NCBI GenBank assembly: GCA_963691815.1
Contig: OY829653.1
Coordinates: 34,032,106-34,096,105, forward strand
Direction of reading: 5' to 3'
Source of the DNA: Echiichthys vipera
Lineage: Eukaryota > Chordata > Actinopteri > Perciformes > Trachinidae
DNA length: 64,000 nucleotides
This document shows positions 59,081 to 64,000 of the stretch, piece after piece. The notes below the pieces were generated by a model. The model saw only the letters and a list, made by a program, of their open reading frames with translations, did no database searches and was not told the origin of the DNA. The position numbers were made by a program, and so were the translations under genes. The stretch's first letter is position 1, and each line of letters starts with the position of its first letter.

Positions 59081-59580
59081 TAAAAACGGACGAAAACACT
59101 AAAAAAACGTGATGAAACGACTAAAATCAGACGAAAACACCACAAATACGTTATGAAACGACTTAAAACAGATGAAAACACCACAAAAACATGACAAAAA
59201 TTACTAAAAACAGATGAAAACACCACAAAAACGTGATGAAACGACTAAAAACAGATGAAAACACCACAAAACGTGATAAGACAACTAAAAACAGACGAAA
59301 CACACCACAAAAACGTGATGAAACGACAAAAAACAGACGCAAGACACTGCAAAAAAAACTAAAAACAGATGAAAACACCACAAAAACGTGATGAAACCAC
59401 TCAAAACAGATGAAAACACCACAAAACCGTGATGAAACAACTAAAAACAGATGCAAAACTCCACAAAAACGTCATGAAACGACTAAAACAGATGAAAACA
59501 CCAAAAAAACCTGACAAAACGACTACAAACAGACCAAGACTCCACAAAAACATGACAAAACGACTAAAAACTGACGCAAA
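59081..59580. repeat. Segment matching 41.6-42.1 kb
   Basis: From about 59,140 the order of variants matches 41.65-42.09 kb at offset 17,486. It includes CACTGCAAAAAAAACTAAA, AAACCGTGATG, AACGTCATGAAACG and ACCTGACAAAACGACTAC. It is the left parent of the chimeric junction at 59,573-59,588. Confidence 0.83.
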
Positions 59581-62500
59581 ACTCCACACAAACATTATGG
59601 AACGACTAAAAACGGATGAAAACACCACAAAAACATGACGAAATGACCAAAAAAACATCCAAATATCACAAAAATATGATAAAACAACTAAAAACAGACA
59701 AAAACACCACAAAATTGTGATGAAATGACTTAAGACAGACGCAAGACACCACAAAAACAACTAAAAACTGATTAAAATACCACTAAAACGTGATGAACCG
59801 ACTTAAAACAAATGAAAACACCACAAAAACGTGATGAAACAACTAAAATCAGATGTAAACACCAAAAAAACCTGACAAAACGACTAAAAACAGACCAAGA
59901 CTCCAAAAAAATATGACAAAACGACTAAAAACAGATGCAAAACTCCACAAAAACATTATGAAACGACTTAAAACAGATGAAAACACCACAAAAAAGTGAT
60001 GAAACGACTTAAAACAAATGAAAACACAACAAAAACGTGATAAAACAACTAAAAAAACAGACGAAACACAACACAAAAACATTATGAAACGACCAAAAAC
60101 AGACGCAAGACACCACAAAAATGTGACAAAAAGACTAAAAACAGATGAAAACAGCGCAAAAACGTGATGAAACGCCTAACAACAGATGAAATCACAACAA
60201 AAACATGACAAAACAACTAAAAAAACACGAAAACACCACAAATATGTGATGAAACGACTTAAAAATTACGCAAGACACCACTAAAACGTGACAAAATGAT
60301 TAAAAACAGACAACACCACAAAAACATGACAAAACGACTAAAAACAGACGCAAAACTCCACAAAAACGTTAGAAAAACGACTTAAAACAGATGAAAACAC
60401 AACAAAAACGTGATGAAACGACTAAAAACAGATGAAAACATGACAAAAACATGACACAAAGACTAAAATCGGATGAAAACACTCGAAAAGGTGACAAAAA
60501 CGACTAAAAACAGATGAAAACACCACAAAAACGTGAAAAAAAGACTAAAAACAGATAAAAAAACCACTAAAATATGATAAAACAACTAAAACAGACAAAA
60601 CACACCACAAAAACGTTATGAAACAACTAAAAAAAAGACGCAAGACACCAAAAAAACAACTGAAAAAAGACGAAAACATCACAAAAACGTGATGAAATTA
60701 CTAAAAACAGACGAAAACACCACAAAACGTGATGAACCGACTTAAAACAGATGAAAACACCACAAAAATGTGACAAAAACGACTAAAAACGGATGAAAAC
60801 ACCACAAAAACGTGATGAAACGACTAAAAACACACGAAAAAAACACAAATATGTGATGAAACGACTTAAAAATTACGCAAGACACCACTAAAACGTGACA
60901 AAATGATTTAAAACAGACAACACCACAAAAACATGACAAAACGACTAAAAACAGACGCAAAACTCCACAAAAACATTATGAAACGACTAAAAACAGATGA
61001 AAACGCCACAAAAACTAGACAAAAACGACTAAAAACGGATGAAAACACCGAAAAAAAAACTTGATAAAACAACTATAAACAGACGAAACACACCACAAAA
61101 ACGTGATGAAACGACTAAAAACTAACGCAAGACACCACAAAAACGACTAAAAACAGATAAAAAACACCACAAAAACGTGATGAAACAACTAAAAATAGAT
61201 GCAAAACTCAACAAAAACGTGATGAAACGACTAAAAACAGATGAAAACACCACAAAAACGTGATAAAACAACTAAAAACAGACGAAACACACCACAAAAA
61301 CGTGATGAAACGACCAAAAATAGACGCACGATACCACAAAAATATGACAAAAAGACTAAAAACAGATGCAAACAGCGCAAAAACGTGATGAAACGCCTAA
61401 CAACAGATGAAAACACAACAAAAAGATGACAAAACAACTAAAAACAGACGAAAACACCACAAAAACGTGATGAAACGACTAAAAACAAATGAAAACACCA
61501 CAAAAACATGACAAAACAACTAAAAACATATCAAAACACCACAAAAACGTGATGAAACGACTAAAAACAGAGGAAAACACCACAAATATGTGATGAAAGG
61601 CCTTAAAACAGAAATAAAACACCATAAAAACATGGAAAACGACTAAAAACAGACGAAAACACCACTAAAACGTGACAAAACGACTAAAAACAGACGAAAA
61701 CACCAACAAAAACGTGATGAAACGACTAAAATCAGACGAAAACACCACAAATACGTTATGAAACGACTTAAAACAGATGAAAACACCACAAAAACATGAC
61801 AAAAATGACTAAAACAGATGAAAACACCACAAAAACGTGATGAAACGACTAAAAATAGACGAAAACACAACAAATACGTTATGAAACAACTTAAAACAGA
61901 TGAAAACACCACAAAAACATGACAAAAATGACTAAAAACAGATGAAAACACCACAAAACGTGATAAGACAACTAAAAACAGACGAAACACACCACAAAAA
62001 CGTGATGAAACGACTAAAACAGACGCAAGACACCGCAAAAAAAACTAAAAACAGATGAAAACACCACAAAAACGTGATGAAACCACTTAAAACAGATGAA
62101 AACACCACAAAACCGTGATGAAACAACTAAAAACAGACACAAAACTCCACAAAAACATGATGAATAGACTAAAAACAGACGCAAAACTCCAAAGGAACAT
62201 GACAAAACGACTAAAAACAGATGAAAACACCACTAAAATGTGACAAAACGATTAAAAACAGACAACACCACAAAAACATGACAAAACGACTAAAAACAGA
62301 CGCAAAACTCCACAAAAACGTTATAAAAACGACTAAACACGGATGAAAACACCACAAAAACGTGATGAAACGACTAAAAACAGATGAAAACACCACAAAA
62401 CGTGATAAGACAACTAAAAACAGACGAAACACACCACAAAAACGTGATGAAACGACAAAAAACAGACGCAAGACACCGCAAAAAAACTAAAAACAGATGA

Positions 62501-64000
62501 AAACACCACAAAAACGTGATGAAACCACTCAAAACTGATGAAAACACCACAAAACCGTGATGAAACAACTAAAAACAGATGCAAAACTCAACAAAAACGT
62601 GATGAAACGACTAAAAACAGAGGAAAACACCACAAAAACATGACAAAACGACTAAAAACAGACCCAAAACTCCACAAAAACATTATAAAAACGACTAAAC
62701 ACGGATGAAAACACCACAAAAACGTGATGAAACGACTAAAAACAGACGAAAAATTCCACAGAAACATGACAAAATGACTAAAAACTGTTTGAATACCACT
62801 AAATCGTGACAAAACGACTAAAAACAGACGAAAACACCAACAAAAACGTGTTGAAACGACTAAAATCAAACGAAAACACCACAAATACGTTATTAAACGA
62901 CTTAAAACAGATGAAAACACCACAAAAACATGACAAAAATGACTAAAAACAGATGAGAACACGACAAAAACGTGATGAAACGTCTAAAAACAGATTAAAA
63001 CACCACAAAAACATGATAAAACAACTAAAAAAAAACAAAAACACCACAAAAACGTGATGAAACGACTAAAAACAGACGCAAAACTCCACAAAAACATGAT
63101 GAATAGACTAAAAACAGACGCAAAACTCCAAAGGAACTGTACAAAACGACTAAAAACAGATGAAAACACCACTAAAACGTGACAAAACGATTAAAAACAG
63201 ACAACACCACAAAAACATGACAAAACGACTAAAAACAGACCCAAAACTCCACAAAAACATTATAAAAACTACTAAACACGGATGAAAACACCACAAAAAC
63301 GTGATGAAACGACTAAAAACAGACGAAAACACCACCAAAAACATGACAAAACGACTCAAAACGGATGAAAACACCACAAAAACATGACAAAACGACCAAA
63401 AAAAGATCAAAACACCACAAAAATATGATAAAACAAATAAAAACAGATGAAAACACCACAAAAAAGTGATGAAACGACTAAAAACAGACGCAAAACTCCA
63501 CAAATATGTGATGAAACGCCTTAAAACAGACGCAAACACCACAAAAACATGGCAAAACGACTAAAAACAGACGAAAACTCCACTAAAACGTGACAAAACG
63601 ACTAAAAACAGACGAAAACACCAACAAAAACGTGATGAAACGACTAAAATCAGACGAAAACACCACAAATACGTTATGAAACGACTTAAAACAGATGAAA
63701 ACACCACAAAAACATGACAAAAATGACTAAAAAAAGATGAAAACACCACAAAAACGTGATGAAACGACTAAAAACAGATGAAAACACCACAAAAACGTGA
63801 TGAAATGACTAAAAACGGACGAAAACACTAAAAAAACGTGATGAAACGACTAAAATCAGACGAAAACACCACAAATACGTTATGAAACGACTTAAAACAG
63901 ATGAAAACACCACAAAAACATGACAAAAATTACTAAAAACAGATGAAAACACCACAAAAACGTGATGAAACGACTAAAAACAGATGAAAACACCACAAAA
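59581..64000. repeat. Third version of the 2,896-bp family plus the 39.4-kb module
   Basis: After the junction the sequence follows 34.18-36.2 kb at offset 25,400. It then follows the 56.5-59.1 kb segment at offset 4,729 (4,688 between about 61.9 and 63.4 kb). It shares derived variants with the latter: AGAAATAAAACACC at 61611 and ACAAAAAGATGAC near 61,420. Unlike 58.67 kb, it keeps the 41-bp monomer near 63,360. The array runs off the right edge of the window. Confidence 0.86.

Larger units (their letters stand above)
1..64000. repeat. Satellite array of 41/42-bp monomers filling the window
   Basis: Every stretch I read consists of variants of one monomer. It begins GACTAAAAACAG, continues ATGAAAAC or ACGAAAAC, then CACCACAAAAA, and ends CGTGATGAAAC or CATGACAAAAC. 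Clean examples are a 41-mer at 63766-63806 and a 42-mer at 48805-48846. The two lengths differ by one base in the centre: AGATGAAAACACCAC has 15 bases, AGACGCAAGACACCAC has 16. There is no unique spacer, no transposon terminus, and no start-to-stop frame that outlasts a short run of in-phase monomers. The + strand is A/C-rich and T-poor, so the minus strand is T/G-rich. I infer non-coding eukaryotic heterochromatin. I do not recognise the monomer as a named satellite. Confidence 0.97.

Noticed and set aside
1..64000. CRISPR array
   Set aside because: Period and repeat length might suggest one, but there are no unique spacers. Adjacent units are related along their whole length, lengths vary by one base, and the array is organised into HORs.
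1..64000. Box C/D snoRNA-like motif: GTGATGA (C box RTGATGA) in many monomers, with occasional CTGA (D box)
   Set aside because: The motif is part of the monomer consensus and its spacing is fixed by the repeat. CTGA is present in only a minority of units, and I saw no terminal stem flanking a C/D pair. Small-RNA sequencing would be needed to revive the idea.
1..64000. CENP-B box or telomere repeat within the monomer
   Set aside because: I found no match to the CENP-B box core (TTCG and CGGG elements at the required spacing) on either strand of the consensus, and no TTAGGG- or TTTAGGG-type tandem.
1..64000. G-box/E-box style regulatory sites (ACGTG within AAAACGTGATG)
   Set aside because: ACGTG recurs because the monomer does. 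The full palindrome CACGTG is not part of the consensus, and there is no gene nearby to regulate.

Overview
The whole 64-kb window is one uninterrupted tandem-repeat (satellite) array. The unit is a 41- or 42-bp monomer whose consensus is about 56% A, 20% C, 15% G and 10% T on the given strand. I found no protein-coding gene, RNA gene, transposon, promoter or unique sequence. Open frames of 60-145 codons exist on both strands, but they are explained by the 41/42-bp periodicity and I do not call them genes. The window points to constitutive heterochromatin of a eukaryote (centromeric, pericentromeric, subtelomeric, or a B or sex chromosome). The most frequent monomer variants are CG/TG/CA alternatives, which suggests a genome that methylates CpG, such as a plant or vertebrate. 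The sequence alone does not let me name a taxon.

The repeat is nested at several levels. (1) A-tracts recur about every 10.5 bp. (2) Two related half-units of about 20-21 bp make one monomer. (3) Monomers of 41 and 42 bp are mixed, with occasional 32-bp units that have lost one helical turn. (4) Monomers are arranged in higher-order repeats (HORs), recognised by shared private variants at constant offsets.

Layout: 0.9-4.6 kb, a 1.76-kb unit and its expanded copy. 4.53-7.49 kb, a 1,545-bp unit. 7.5-12.4 kb, an irregular unit of about 2.45 kb. 12.4-26.4 kb, a 6,642-bp HOR in two full copies plus the start of a third. 26.4-28.6 kb, a 1,092-bp HOR in two copies. 28.6-30.9 kb, a diverged stretch with no close tandem partner. 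30.9-33.4 kb, a unit of about 1.57 kb with local 462-bp and 83-bp duplications. 33.6-39.4 kb, a 2,896-bp HOR in two copies. 39.4-41.3 kb, a single module. 41.4-46.0 kb, a 1.52-1.60-kb HOR in about three copies. 46.4-50.2 kb, a 2,265-bp HOR in two copies. 50.2-59.1 kb, a second copy of 33.3-41.3 kb carrying an extra 900-bp unit. 59.1-64.0 kb, a chimeric third version of the same family.

No genes work together here. What can be read is the history of the array: unequal exchange in whole-monomer steps, conversion-like patches, chimeric junctions and segmental duplication. All coordinates of HOR edges are read by eye and may be off by some tens of bases.
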